64,000 nucleotides of DNA from Oscillospiraceae bacterium (GCA_017408395.1 JAFQUQ010000025.1:35545-99544), one strand, 5' to 3'. Positions 32,488 to 41,802 are shown, numbered from the stretch's first letter. Notes: generated by a model not told the origin, from the letters alone. Program-made: numbers and translations.

Positions 32488-33318
32488 TCATATTGCAACG
32501 GGGAATTTAACCTCGTCATCGTGATATTTGTAATTTTCCAGCGAGAAGCTGTCGGGGGTAAAATCATAAAAATCCTTTACCGATTTATCTATTATAAACT
32601 TTGGAGCGTCAAAAGGCTCCTTTTCTATAAGCTTTTCCATTATGGGGACGTGTCTGTCATAAATGTGAGCGTCTGCAATGACGTGAACAAGCTCCCCTGC
32701 TTCAAGACCGCTTACCTGTGCCATCATATGAACAAGCACCGCATACTGGCACACATTCCAGTTGTTTGCCGCAAGCATATCCTGCGAACGCTGGTTAAGC
32801 ACCGCATTGAGCTTATTTCCCGTAACGTTGAAGGTCATACTGTATGCACAGGGGTAAAGTCCCATTTCGGAAAGGTCGTGGTGATTGTAGATATTAGTAA
32901 TGATACGTCGGCTTGCGGGATTATTCTTTAAATCATAAAGCACCCTGTCAACCTGGTCGAACTCGCCCTCGGGGTAATGATGCTTTACGCCAAGCTGATA
33001 GCCGTAAGCCTTGCCGATGGAGCCGTTTTCGTCAGCCCAGCTGTCCCATATGTGAGCGTCAAGGTCGTTTATGTTATTGGATTTCTTCTGCCATATCCAC
33101 AGCAGCTCCTTGACCGCTGTCTTCATAAAGGTACGGCGGAGGGTCATTATGGGGAATTCCTTTGAAAGGTCGTATCTGTTCACGATACCGAATTTCTTCA
33201 CGGTATGGGCAGGAGTTCCGTCGTCCCATTTCGGACGCACATCCAGGTCTGTATCCCAGGTACCGTTTTTCAGTATATCCCTGACATTTTCAATAAAAAT
33301 TCTATCGGCAATACTCAT
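32488..33318 (-). CDS. thyA: Thymidylate synthase, variant active-site clade
   Basis: A 276-residue ThyA that methylates dUMP to dTMP with methylene-tetrahydrofolate. The catalytic Cys lies in GLYPCAYSMTFNV, where the common PCH motif has Ala in place of His; the phosphate-binding Arg and partners are kept in NQRSQDMLAANNWNV; HIYDRHV is the family dUMP-binding segment. The AANN stretch replaces the usual LGxxFN. This matches a known divergent clostridial type rather than a defective gene, as all else is intact. ATG at 33318 follows AAGGATTG. Confidence 0.93.
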   Translation of the reverse strand: MSIADRIFIENVRDILKNGTWDTDLDVRPKWDDGTPAHTVKKFGIVNRYDLSKEFPIMTLRRTFMKTAVKELLWIWQKKSNNINDLDAHIWDSWADENGSIGKAYGYQLGVKHHYPEGEFDQVDRVLYDLKNNPASRRIITNIYNHHDLSEMGLYPCAYSMTFNVTGNKLNAVLNQRSQDMLAANNWNVCQYAVLVHMMAQVSGLEAGELVHVIADAHIYDRHVPIMEKLIEKEPFDAPKFIIDKSVKDFYDFTPDSFSLENYKYHDDEVKFPVAI

Positions 33319-33358
33319 TGTCAAACAATCCTTACCAGAGTTTAATTTATACTAATTC

Positions 33359-33381
33359 GGTGTACTTAACTTAAACACACC
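33359..33381. promoter_or_regulatory. Imperfect palindrome upstream of thyA
   Basis: Outer arms GGTGT/ACACC and an inner TTAACTTAA core form a 23-bp near-palindrome about 40 bases before the thyA start. A TATAAT-like -10 box lies about 20 bases further upstream on the minus strand, so it could be an operator in the leader. Confidence 0.35.
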
Positions 33382-33512
33382 TACTTACACATTTTTCATT
33401 ATATCATAGCATATTAATTTTTTCTACATAATTTTTAAAAAAACACAATTTTTGTTGCTTTAAACAAATTGCAATGAAAATACATACCATTTCCGTTATT
33501 TTAAACAAAAAG

Positions 33513-33543
33513 AAATGAGTCCGATATAACGTCGGACTCATTT
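33513..33543 (-). terminator. Terminator of the DUF1538/P-II operon
   Basis: Perfect inverted repeat AAATGAGTCCGA/TCGGACTCATTT (33513-33524 and 33532-33543), nine bases after the P-II-like gene stop on the minus strand, followed by a U-rich stretch. Confidence 0.75.
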
Positions 33544-33551
33544 AAAATTAA

Positions 33552-34232
33552 TTATTTTACCATTTCTTCAATACTGCCTGTCTTTCCTGCAAGGCCAAGT
33601 GCGCTGTCAACAGGAAGAGAGAAGCATATTCCACGGTTTTCCGTAAGAATACCTGCCGCGTCGAGAATGTTCTGCATAACCTGCTCCCTGTCGTTTTTAC
33701 CCACAACGATAAGGACTATATCCTTTTCGGGCTGTATTGAAATCCCCAGGAACTTTGCAGCCTCCTCGCCGCCCAGACCAAGACCGTGAATAAGAGTGCC
33801 GCCTCTTGCGCCTGCTGCCTTTGCAGCTTCCTTTACCGCTTCAAAACCGCCTCGGTTTACTATTGTAACTATAAGCTCGTATTTAGCTTCGGTCATTTCT
33901 GTTGTTTCCTCCTTTTCGGGTTTTGTTCCGTTAAGTGCAAATGCCGTTCCCGACGCTCCCGTCAGGGGAATGGTAAATGCAATACCCTTGCCTGCTTCCG
34001 TAAGTGAAAGACGGTTGTTGAAAATTTCGTAAAGGTGCATTACCTTATCATCTGAAACAAACGAAAAGGCCGTAACCTTTTTATTGTCGCCCAGACCGAG
34101 ATAATCAAGCATTTCCGAGTCCGCCGAACCGTGAGCGTGGCTGAGGAAACGGCAGGGTACGTTCTCCTGCACAAGCAGGCTCTGTATAAGCTGTGCACAG
34201 CTGTAATCCGCTATAAGCACCATAGCTTTCAT
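33552..34232 (-). CDS. Tandem P-II-like signalling protein
   Basis: A 226-residue protein with two ferredoxin-like, P-II-type halves (about 1-100 and 118-225) joined by a charged linker rich in Glu, Thr and Lys. The second half resembles nitrogen P-II proteins: YELIVTIVNRGGFEAVKEAAKAAGARGGTLI carries the helix and T-loop start, and EKDIVLIVVGKNDREQVMQNI the second half of the fold. The first half is shorter and more divergent. P-II proteins bind ATP/ADP and small effectors and gate membrane transporters. Its start shares one base with the stop of the DUF1538 membrane gene, so it very likely regulates that protein. Confidence 0.8.
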   Translation of the reverse strand: MKAMVLIADYSCAQLIQSLLVQENVPCRFLSHAHGSADSEMLDYLGLGDNKKVTAFSFVSDDKVMHLYEIFNNRLSLTEAGKGIAFTIPLTGASGTAFALNGTKPEKEETTEMTEAKYELIVTIVNRGGFEAVKEAAKAAGARGGTLIHGLGLGGEEAAKFLGISIQPEKDIVLIVVGKNDREQVMQNILDAAGILTENRGICFSLPVDSALGLAGKTGSIEEMVK

Positions 34233-35788
34233 TATACCGCACCGCCCTTTCCGTTATCAAGTATTACTACCCTGTCACAGCTTTCATCAAGCAGGATAGG
34301 GAATATCTGTCCTTCAGCAGCCTTGATTGCAGGTGCAGATTTAAACTTGCTGACAAGACCGAGAATCTGTATCGTAAGCAGAGGAGTCATTGCTACCATT
34401 GCTACTATGCCGAAAGCGTCCTCGGCAATATTGCCCCCTGCCGCACTGCACGCACCCATTGCAAGAGGAAGCAGGAATGTTGCTGTGAGAGGTCCCGATG
34501 CAACGCCGCCTGCGTCAAACGCTACCGATGTAAATATCGGCGGAACTATGCAGCTTATGATGAGTGCAAGTGCGTAACCGGGAATAAGGAACCACATAAT
34601 CGAAATTCCCGTCAGCACTCTTAACATTGCGATACCTACCGAAGCCGCAACACCAAGAGCAAGGCTCATACCAAGTGCTTTTGCGGAAATCCTGCCCTCT
34701 GTGATTGTTTCAACCTGCTGTTTCAGAACGTGAACGGCAGGCTCGGCAGATACGATAAAATAACCGATAAGCATACCGATAGGAACAAGTATCCAGGAAT
34801 ATCCGCTTCCTGCAAGACTTTCGCCGAGATACTGACCGATAGGCATAAAGCCTACGTTTGCACCTGTAAGGAAAAGCACCAGTCCCACATATGTAAAAGC
34901 AAGACCTACGAAAATTTTGATCATGGTCTTTTTATCAAGCTTAAGTGAAACCGCATTGAAAATAAGGAAGAAGACTACTATGGGAACAAGCGCAGAGGCT
35001 ACGTCCTTTAAATAGTGAGGGAATGCATAGATAAACTCCTTGAACGCTTCCGAAACAGACTCAAAGCTTCCTGCTGGAGTAAGAGTCTGTTCGGGTGTAT
35101 CCGTGCTGTTTAAAGCACCGAGAATAAGCACCGTCAGGATAGGTCCGATGGAACACATTGCAACAAGACCGAAGCTGTCTTCCTCGGAGGTCTTATCGCC
35201 TCGGATAGAGGAAAGACCAAGACCAAGCGCCATTATGAACGGAACTGTGATAGGTCCTGTTGTTACACCGCCCGAATCGAATGCTGTCGGAATAAAGCTT
35301 GGCGAAATAAGGGGCGAACACGCAAATATAAATACCAGCGCATAGAAAATTATAAACAGCACCGATATTTTTATCTGAAGAAAAATTCGCAGGAATGCAA
35401 GCGCAAGAAACAATCCTACGCCGATACCTACCGACCATATCATAACCTGCGTATCAACAATAGGGGTCTGGTCCGCAAGCACCTTAAGATCAGGCTCGGC
35501 AACCGTAACCAGCACGCCGATAAGGAAGCACACGGGCAGTATCAGCCACACCTTCCGCAGCTTGACCAGCTTTGCACCGATTTTTTCACCGATAATAATC
35601 ATCGATGTATCTGCACCAAGGGTAAACAGGCCTATGCCCACAACAAGCATTATCGTGCCCACAAAAAACATAAAAAACAGCTCTCCGCTTATGGGTACAA
35701 TTGTTATCATAAGCAGAAAAACCACCGCCGCAACAGGTATTACCGAACCAAGCGACTCCTTGATTTTTTCGATTAAATTCTTTTTCAA
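34232..35788 (-). CDS. DUF1538 family membrane protein
   Basis: An integral membrane protein of about 518 residues with about 12 hydrophobic segments in two related halves. The repeated core is AFDSGGVTTGPITVPF ... EEDSFGLVAM in the first half and AFDAGGVASGPLTATF ... AEDAFGIVAM in the second, as expected of a duplicated transporter. The family has no assigned substrate. I favour the TTG start at 35788 (AAAGGTG upstream) over GTG at 35797, which would overlap that site. Coupled to a P-II-like regulator gene, suggesting ligand-gated transport. Confidence 0.85.
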   Translation of the reverse strand: MKKNLIEKIKESLGSVIPVAAVVFLLMITIVPISGELFFMFFVGTIMLVVGIGLFTLGADTSMIIIGEKIGAKLVKLRKVWLILPVCFLIGVLVTVAEPDLKVLADQTPIVDTQVMIWSVGIGVGLFLALAFLRIFLQIKISVLFIIFYALVFIFACSPLISPSFIPTAFDSGGVTTGPITVPFIMALGLGLSSIRGDKTSEEDSFGLVAMCSIGPILTVLILGALNSTDTPEQTLTPAGSFESVSEAFKEFIYAFPHYLKDVASALVPIVVFFLIFNAVSLKLDKKTMIKIFVGLAFTYVGLVLFLTGANVGFMPIGQYLGESLAGSGYSWILVPIGMLIGYFIVSAEPAVHVLKQQVETITEGRISAKALGMSLALGVAASVGIAMLRVLTGISIMWFLIPGYALALIISCIVPPIFTSVAFDAGGVASGPLTATFLLPLAMGACSAAGGNIAEDAFGIVAMVAMTPLLTIQILGLVSKFKSAPAIKAAEGQIFPILLDESCDRVVILDNGKGGAV

Positions 35789-35822
35789 CGCACTCACCTT
35801 TCATTTTAATTCAATTATAATA

Positions 35823-35851
35823 ATTATATCATATTTTCATAATCACTGCAA
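35823..35851 (-). promoter_or_regulatory. Promoter of the DUF1538/P-II operon
   Basis: Minus-strand TTGCAG (35851-35846) and TATAAT (35828-35823) with a 17-bp spacer, 35 bases before the start codon. Confidence 0.7.
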
Positions 35852-35900
35852 GCAAATAAACAGTAAAGATTTTTATAAATATGACAAAAAGATGAGTCTG

Positions 35901-35919
35901 TTTGTAACAATTTGTAACA
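35901..35919. promoter_or_regulatory. Tandem direct repeat TTTGTAACA
   Basis: Two copies of TTTGTAACA, 10 bp apart (35901-35909 and 35911-35919), just upstream of the macroglobulin promoter and within the divergent region. One-helical-turn spacing suggests an activator site. Confidence 0.35.
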
Positions 35920-35928
35920 GAAATGTTA

Positions 35929-35958
35929 TTGTTATTTACTGTGATAATATGCTATAAT
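35929..35958 (+). promoter_or_regulatory. Promoter of the macroglobulin-like operon
   Basis: TTGTTA (35929-35934) and TATAAT (35953-35958) with an 18-bp spacer, 27 bases before the start codon. The -35 box is weak, in keeping with dependence on an activator. Confidence 0.55.
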
Positions 35959-35985
35959 TAGAAAAAACGCAAAAGGGGTATCCGT

Positions 35986-38900
35986 ATGAATAAAATTAAA
36001 AGAATACGGCTGTCCGCACTCCTGATTTCAGCGTCGATGACGCTCTCTCTTTTATCGGGCTGTGCAAAGGACGGCAATGAATCCGTTACCGAAAGCGGAA
36101 CAACAACTGCCGCATCAACTTCGGCAAGTCAGACAGTTACCGCAGTTTCGGAAAACAATAACGAGCCTGTGGAAGTTATTGATTTTCCAAAGCTTGAATC
36201 TGCTGAAATAGTATCCGTTACCGCCGACGTTACGGAAGGAAAGCTTATTTCGGCAGACACAACCTTCTCCATCGAGTCAAGAGTGGACGCCGAGCCTGAA
36301 CAGCTTAAGAAAATGATTAAAATTACGCCTGACGTTCCTTTTGAGCTGGAGAAAAAAGCGGCGTGCAGATACACTCTCCGCCCTCTCAAGGCTTTTGAGG
36401 AAAACATCGTTGCGGTAATCTCCGTCCACAACGGAAACGGCGACACCGAGTACAGATGGGCTTTCCAGACAGCAGGCAAATTCGCCGTAATGGACACCTA
36501 TCCTTACGACGGCTCAGATTATGCAAAAGTTACAACAGGCATTGAAATTAAATTTTCTGCACCTGTCAACGCTGAAAACGCTGACGAATATTTTGAGATA
36601 AGCCCAAAGGTAGACGGTAAATTTGAAAGTCACCGTTCAACACTTTATTTTATTCCGTCACAGTCACTTGAAGCTCACACAGGCTATTCTGTCAAGCTTA
36701 AAAAAGGCTTTACCTCTGCTGACGGCACTGCGCTTGAAGAAGACTTAAGTTTCTCGTTCAAGACCTCATCTGACGGAAACAACGCTTACTGCTACGATAT
36801 GGGAATGTCCGAAACCTTTATAGAGGGCGACCCTGTTGTAGTGGAGGTTTACTGCTCCGAGGGAATGAGAGATAACGACTATGACGTAAAAATGTACCGC
36901 TACAACTCCGCCGACGACTACTTCAACGCAATGAATGGTTATCTTGAAAGCGGCGGGCACGAAAGCAACTACATTTACAGCACTGACGGACTCGAAGAAA
37001 TTTATTCCTCAACAGACAAGGTTATCCCGGGCAGGGAAACCTGGGGACCCTGCTTCTTTGCTCTCCCTGAAAATCTTGAAGAGGGCTGTTACCTTGTAAC
37101 CATTTCTTCCAAGGCAAACGGCAAGGAAATAAACATTCAGCGCCACATCCAGGTAAGCCCCGTTTCTGTTTATGCTGCCACACTTTCAAGCAAGGCACAG
37201 CTGTTTATAAACAATGCTTCAACGGGAAATGCCGTTTCGGGTGCTGAAATCGAGCTGTTCACAAGCGACGGCACATTTACTGCAAAAACAGATGCAGACG
37301 GCATTGCAACACTTGACACTCCAAAGGACAAATACGGCACAGGTATTATCAAAATCACAGACGGCGCAAATGTTTACTGCGACTTCTTCGACTACTGCGA
37401 GGACTGTGCTGACATCGGCGACCTTTACTATACGTATCTCTACACAGACCGTGAGATATATCAGCGTGAAGATACTGTCAAAATCTGGGGCGCTATCATT
37501 CCCAGAAAGAAGGGCGTTGACATTCCCTTCGACCTTAATCTCCGCTTCGGCTCAACCTACGAGGAAGGATGGAATATTCCGCTTCCGCTTAATTCCGACG
37601 GCACATTTACCACAGAAACAAGCTTCTCAGACGTAAATTACAGCTGGGGTACGGAAGTAATACTTTCATCGGGCGAGGATGAGCTTTTCAGCAAATTTAT
37701 CCGCATAAACGACTACACAAAACCATCCTACACCTTTGAAACAGACGTACCCGTTTACGCTGTTTCACCTCAGAGCGTACCTGTAAAGGCTTCCGTTAAC
37801 GCACAGCTTTTCGACGGCACTGCCGCTGACGGTTTAAACTTCAGCATTACAGGCTATGACGTAAAATCCGCTTCACCGTCAGAGCTCGTTACAAATAAAA
37901 ACGGCTATGCCGAAAGTGAGATTCTTTACAATGACGTAGACTCCTGGAAGCCCCAGTATCTTTACACAAACTTTGAGCTTACAGGCGTTCAGAACGAATA
38001 TACCGACGCTTATCTCTGCACCTACGGCTTTTTCCGTGACATTATGCTGGAAGGTGAATTTGACGAGGACAGCCGCACCTACAACATCACAACCTCAACC
38101 ATAAATTACGACAAAATCGAAAGCGGCGATGATACTTACACCGATGAATTCTACGATAAGATAAGAGGCAAGGCTGCCAACACCGAAATCACCGCTACGC
38201 TGTACCGTTCCTGGAGCGAAAAAATCGAAAGCGGTACTTATTACGACTTCCTGCGCAAGGAAAATGTTACAAGCTATACCTACGATTACCACACTGACCC
38301 AATCGGCACATATACCGTTAAAACCGTAAACGGCAAGGCTTCACTCACCGACCTGCCCGTCACCGACAAGGACAGCTCCTACCATTTTGCTTTTGAATGG
38401 AACGACTCACAGGGCAGATTAACCAAAGACGAGGATTATTTCTACAACAGCTGCTACTATTATGGTTCAGAAGCCGGTATCAGACACTATTCTTTTGAAG
38501 CTGAAGCAAGAGAATTTACAGAAAATCAGCAGCTTGAGCTTACTCTCTCCAACAACGGCGAGCCTGTTAAAGAAGAAGGCGGCAAAGTATTTTTACAGAC
38601 TCACGGCACTTCCTTTATCGACTATAAAATTTACGACTCCGTTAAATTCAGACACACTATGACTGCCGATTACATTCCTAATGTTGACATTATCGGTGCA
38701 TACTTCGACGGCAGACACGTTTATCCTATCAAATCAGACTGGTCCTTCTACAGCTTCAACCCCGAAGAACGTGAAATCAAGCTGGAAATTTCCACTGACA
38801 AGGATAAATACGCTCCTGCCGAAAAGGCTGTTGTTACTGTAAAGGCTACCGACCTTTCGGGTGAGCCTGTAACATTTGCTCCGCTCATCCTCAGCGTTGC

Positions 38901-40854
38901 GGACGAAGCTGTATTTGCGGTTGCAAATCAGACTGCAGACCCTCTCAACTCCATTTACAGAGACATCGGTCTTCCTTACGTTGAACAATACTGCAGCTAC
39001 GTTCAGCACAGCCTTTACGCTGACGGTGCAGGCGAAATGGGCGGCGGCGGAGATGACGGCGGCGCAAGAAAGAATTTCAAGGACACCGCTGCATTCATTG
39101 ACTCAACCACAGACGAAAACGGTCAGGCTGTATTTGAAATCGACCTGCCCGACAATATCACAGAATGGCGTGCTACCGCAATCGCTGTAAGAGCGAAGGG
39201 CAGTGACGTTGTTTATGCAGGTACTGCAAAGCACCCTATCATCGTTACACAGCCGCTTTTCCTTGAAACCGTAATGCTTGACGAAATCGTTGAGGGCGAT
39301 GAATTCACCCTATCCGCAAGATGCTTCGGCGAGCATACAGGAAGCGAAACCATAACCGCAACCGTTTCGGGCAACGGTGTAAACGAAACAAATACTGCTT
39401 CAGCAGGCGAGGGTATAAACTTCGGCAAGCTTAAACAGGGCGAATATACCGTTACTGTCACAGCCGAAAACGACAGCGGCAAGGACGCAGTTGAGCTTCC
39501 TCTTACCGTTACGGACACCCTCCTCGAAACAAACGTTACCGCCGCCGGCGACCTTGACAAGCTTGATATTTCCCCTGTAAGCTGGCCTATGAGCATGACC
39601 TTCTTCAATAAGGAATATATGCTCTACACAGACGTGCTCTTCAAGCTTACCGAACAGGCAGGCGACCGTCTCGATATGAACATTGCTTCCGCGTTTGCAA
39701 TGAAGGAGCTTGGCTTTATCACAGAGGAAGATTACGTTCAGAAATTCCGCAACATCACCCCTGACGGCCTTGCAAATCTTATGGCGGCTTCAGGCGGCGA
39801 CCCTGAGCTTACCGCAAAAATCTGTGCGGCTGCTCCTGAGCTTGTTGACAGAACAAGGGTAATTTACGCAATGAACGACATCCTTAATTCCAAAGACTCC
39901 TTCAGCGGTCACGTTTCCGCTGCTTACCTTGCTCTTGCGGCTCTGGGTGAGCCTGTTATGACGGAAATTCAGTCCGTCCTTGAAGAAAACACCTTCAGCG
40001 ACACCGATTCTTCCGCACCCTTCACCCTTGAATCGGGCTTAAGATTAACTGCCGCACTTGCTCTTCTCGGTGACTACGACACCGCACTTAAATATTTTGA
40101 ACAGTTTACTCTTACCGCTATCGAAGAAGCAGACGCCGACGGCAACCTTTCCCTTTACATAAGCGGCGGCGACCTTACTGCTTTAACACAGACCGCTCTT
40201 ATGACGGCGGCAATTACAAATCACCCCTACGCTGACCTTATGACACGTTTCCTTATCGGCTCTCAGCAGGTTTACGACTGCTTTGCCCTTGAGCTTATGG
40301 TTTATCTCAATCATTACTCTGCCGACCCTGAAACTGACGCTGTTTTCACCTACAATCTCGACGGAAAGACAGAAACCGTTACCCTTGACCGTCATTGGGG
40401 CACTCGTCTTAAATTCGGCAAGGAACAGTTTGAAAATGCTGATTTCAAGGTGACATCGGGCGAGGTTTTCGTTATCGCAAACTACAACGGACACCCTTCA
40501 CAGAATGATACAGACCCGACCCTTAAGGTCACAAAGGAAATCTCCTCCGACACGGGCTCATTCCGTCCCGGCAGTCTTGTTACCGTTAAAATCAACGTCA
40601 GCGGAAGCAATAACGGCTACAATTACTACACCGTAACCGACGTTATCCCTTCCTGCGGAAGATACGACCGTGTTGACGGCTACTATGCACGCAGAAACGG
40701 TCAGCTTCTTACTCTTTACACAAACAAATACGGCGTTGCTTCCTACAAATTCCGCATTGCCACAAGCGGCGAATATGTCCTTGAAAGCGCTGCCGCAAGA
40801 AACTGCGACGCTCAGTGGGGCACTTCGGAACGTACCGTAATTTCCGTTGAATAA
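35986..40854 (+). CDS. Alpha-2-macroglobulin-like lipoprotein
   Basis: A 1622-residue surface protein. Signal peptide with lipobox LSGC, a Ser/Thr-rich linker, an Ig-like domain, then a series of macroglobulin (MG) domains including YTDREIYQREDTVKIWGAII (the MG region typical of bacterial A2M) and TKPSYTFETDVPVYAVSPQS. Around residue 1015-1060 stands a Gly/Asp-rich bait-like stretch followed by ARKNFKDTAAF and DLPDNITEWRATAIAV, a hallmark of the family. The alpha-alpha barrel domain follows (about 1200-1450), but the thioester motif C-x-E-Q is absent: the region reads NKEYMLYTDVLFKLTEQAG. So it cannot covalently trap a protease in the classical way. It is co-transcribed with a secreted MEMO-like lipoprotein. 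Confidence 0.88.
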   Translation: MNKIKRIRLSALLISASMTLSLLSGCAKDGNESVTESGTTTAASTSASQTVTAVSENNNEPVEVIDFPKLESAEIVSVTADVTEGKLISADTTFSIESRVDAEPEQLKKMIKITPDVPFELEKKAACRYTLRPLKAFEENIVAVISVHNGNGDTEYRWAFQTAGKFAVMDTYPYDGSDYAKVTTGIEIKFSAPVNAENADEYFEISPKVDGKFESHRSTLYFIPSQSLEAHTGYSVKLKKGFTSADGTALEEDLSFSFKTSSDGNNAYCYDMGMSETFIEGDPVVVEVYCSEGMRDNDYDVKMYRYNSADDYFNAMNGYLESGGHESNYIYSTDGLEEIYSSTDKVIPGRETWGPCFFALPENLEEGCYLVTISSKANGKEINIQRHIQVSPVSVYAATLSSKAQLFINNASTGNAVSGAEIELFTSDGTFTAKTDADGIATLDTPKDKYGTGIIKITDGANVYCDFFDYCEDCADIGDLYYTYLYTDREIYQREDTVKIWGAIIPRKKGVDIPFDLNLRFGSTYEEGWNIPLPLNSDGTFTTETSFSDVNYSWGTEVILSSGEDELFSKFIRINDYTKPSYTFETDVPVYAVSPQSVPVKASVNAQLFDGTAADGLNFSITGYDVKSASPSELVTNKNGYAESEILYNDVDSWKPQYLYTNFELTGVQNEYTDAYLCTYGFFRDIMLEGEFDEDSRTYNITTSTINYDKIESGDDTYTDEFYDKIRGKAANTEITATLYRSWSEKIESGTYYDFLRKENVTSYTYDYHTDPIGTYTVKTVNGKASLTDLPVTDKDSSYHFAFEWNDSQGRLTKDEDYFYNSCYYYGSEAGIRHYSFEAEAREFTENQQLELTLSNNGEPVKEEGGKVFLQTHGTSFIDYKIYDSVKFRHTMTADYIPNVDIIGAYFDGRHVYPIKSDWSFYSFNPEEREIKLEISTDKDKYAPAEKAVVTVKATDLSGEPVTFAPLILSVADEAVFAVANQTADPLNSIYRDIGLPYVEQYCSYVQHSLYADGAGEMGGGGDDGGARKNFKDTAAFIDSTTDENGQAVFEIDLPDNITEWRATAIAVRAKGSDVVYAGTAKHPIIVTQPLFLETVMLDEIVEGDEFTLSARCFGEHTGSETITATVSGNGVNETNTASAGEGINFGKLKQGEYTVTVTAENDSGKDAVELPLTVTDTLLETNVTAAGDLDKLDISPVSWPMSMTFFNKEYMLYTDVLFKLTEQAGDRLDMNIASAFAMKELGFITEEDYVQKFRNITPDGLANLMAASGGDPELTAKICAAAPELVDRTRVIYAMNDILNSKDSFSGHVSAAYLALAALGEPVMTEIQSVLEENTFSDTDSSAPFTLESGLRLTAALALLGDYDTALKYFEQFTLTAIEEADADGNLSLYISGGDLTALTQTALMTAAITNHPYADLMTRFLIGSQQVYDCFALELMVYLNHYSADPETDAVFTYNLDGKTETVTLDRHWGTRLKFGKEQFENADFKVTSGEVFVIANYNGHPSQNDTDPTLKVTKEISSDTGSFRPGSLVTVKINVSGSNNGYNYYTVTDVIPSCGRYDRVDGYYARRNGQLLTLYTNKYGVASYKFRIATSGEYVLESAAARNCDAQWGTSERTVISVE

Positions 40855-40858
40855 ACCT

Positions 40859-41800
40859 ATGAAAATGCTTTTAAAAAAAATAACAGCCCTTTTCTGCTGC
40901 GGAATTATCCTTTCCGCAGCAGGCGGCTGTTCCGTTGAAGATGTCAATGAAAATACCGTTCAGAGTGAAACCGTTTCTGCTGTAAATGAAGCGTCCTCCT
41001 CAGTTAAAGAGGAAAAAATGCTCCATTGTACCTACTACGATTTTCACAATTTCAATCTCCACCTTTCTTCTGCTGTGACCTATGACACCGACGAGGAAAT
41101 CCTCTGCGGAACTATCCCCCATCATCTTCTTGCAGGAAATCTTATTGCGGGATTTATGCATACGGCGGCTCTTTCAAGAGAAAAAACTGACACCGTAGTT
41201 ATTGCCGCAACTATGCATTTTACGGAAAATTCTCCCCTGTGCACGTCCTATCTGGACTGGGACACGCCCTTCGGTACGCTTGAATGTGATGAAAGTATCA
41301 CAAGCCGCTTTGAACAGACGATGGGTGCTGTTACGGATGATGATATGGCTGAGCTTGACCACGGTATTTCTGCGCTGATTCCTTATGTTAAATATTATTT
41401 TCCGGATTCGGAAATTGCTTTTCTGCTGATTGACAACAGGGCTTCAAAAAACACTCCCGACACGCTTTCCGACCTTTTTACGGAAATCGCCTCGGAAAAG
41501 GACTGTCTGTTCCTGTTTTCGGCGGATTTTTCCCACTACCTTGAACCGCACGAAACGGAGCTTCACGACAAGCAGACCCTTGAAGCGGTTATGTCGTGGG
41601 ATTTTGACACGGTTGCTTCTATGACCGACAGCAACGTTGATTCTCCCTACGTTCTGGGAACGTTTATGCACCTTGCGGAAAAAACAGGACGTGAAATCAC
41701 AATGCTTGACCACAGCAATTCGCTAATACTAAGCGGTATTCCCTACTCTCCCTCACTTTTCGGAGAAGGGCTTACAAGCTATTATGTATTTGCTTCATAA
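40859..41800 (+). CDS. MEMO-family lipoprotein (AmmeMemoRadiSam protein B-like)
   Basis: A 313-residue exported lipoprotein (signal peptide with lipobox AGGC, then a Glu/Ser/Val linker) with a MEMO domain, related to class III extradiol dioxygenases. Family features seen are GTIPHHLLAGNLIAG, IAATMHF, the LDWDTPFGTLECD segment, ELDHGISALIPYVKYYFPDS, and LFSADFSHYL. The His residues of PHH, MHF, DHG and SHY are placed as the metal-site and family residues. The start ATG lies four bases after the macroglobulin stop, without a clear ribosome binding site, so translation is likely coupled. MEMO proteins are usually cytoplasmic and often partnered by AMMECR1 and a radical SAM protein; neither is here. 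Confidence 0.88.
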   Translation: MKMLLKKITALFCCGIILSAAGGCSVEDVNENTVQSETVSAVNEASSSVKEEKMLHCTYYDFHNFNLHLSSAVTYDTDEEILCGTIPHHLLAGNLIAGFMHTAALSREKTDTVVIAATMHFTENSPLCTSYLDWDTPFGTLECDESITSRFEQTMGAVTDDDMAELDHGISALIPYVKYYFPDSEIAFLLIDNRASKNTPDTLSDLFTEIASEKDCLFLFSADFSHYLEPHETELHDKQTLEAVMSWDFDTVASMTDSNVDSPYVLGTFMHLAEKTGREITMLDHSNSLILSGIPYSPSLFGEGLTSYYVFAS

Positions 41801-41802
41801 AT

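Noticed and set aside
39590-39690. Thioester site in the macroglobulin-like protein
   Set aside because: The KLTEQAG stretch has TEQ but no preceding Cys, so no thioester can form.
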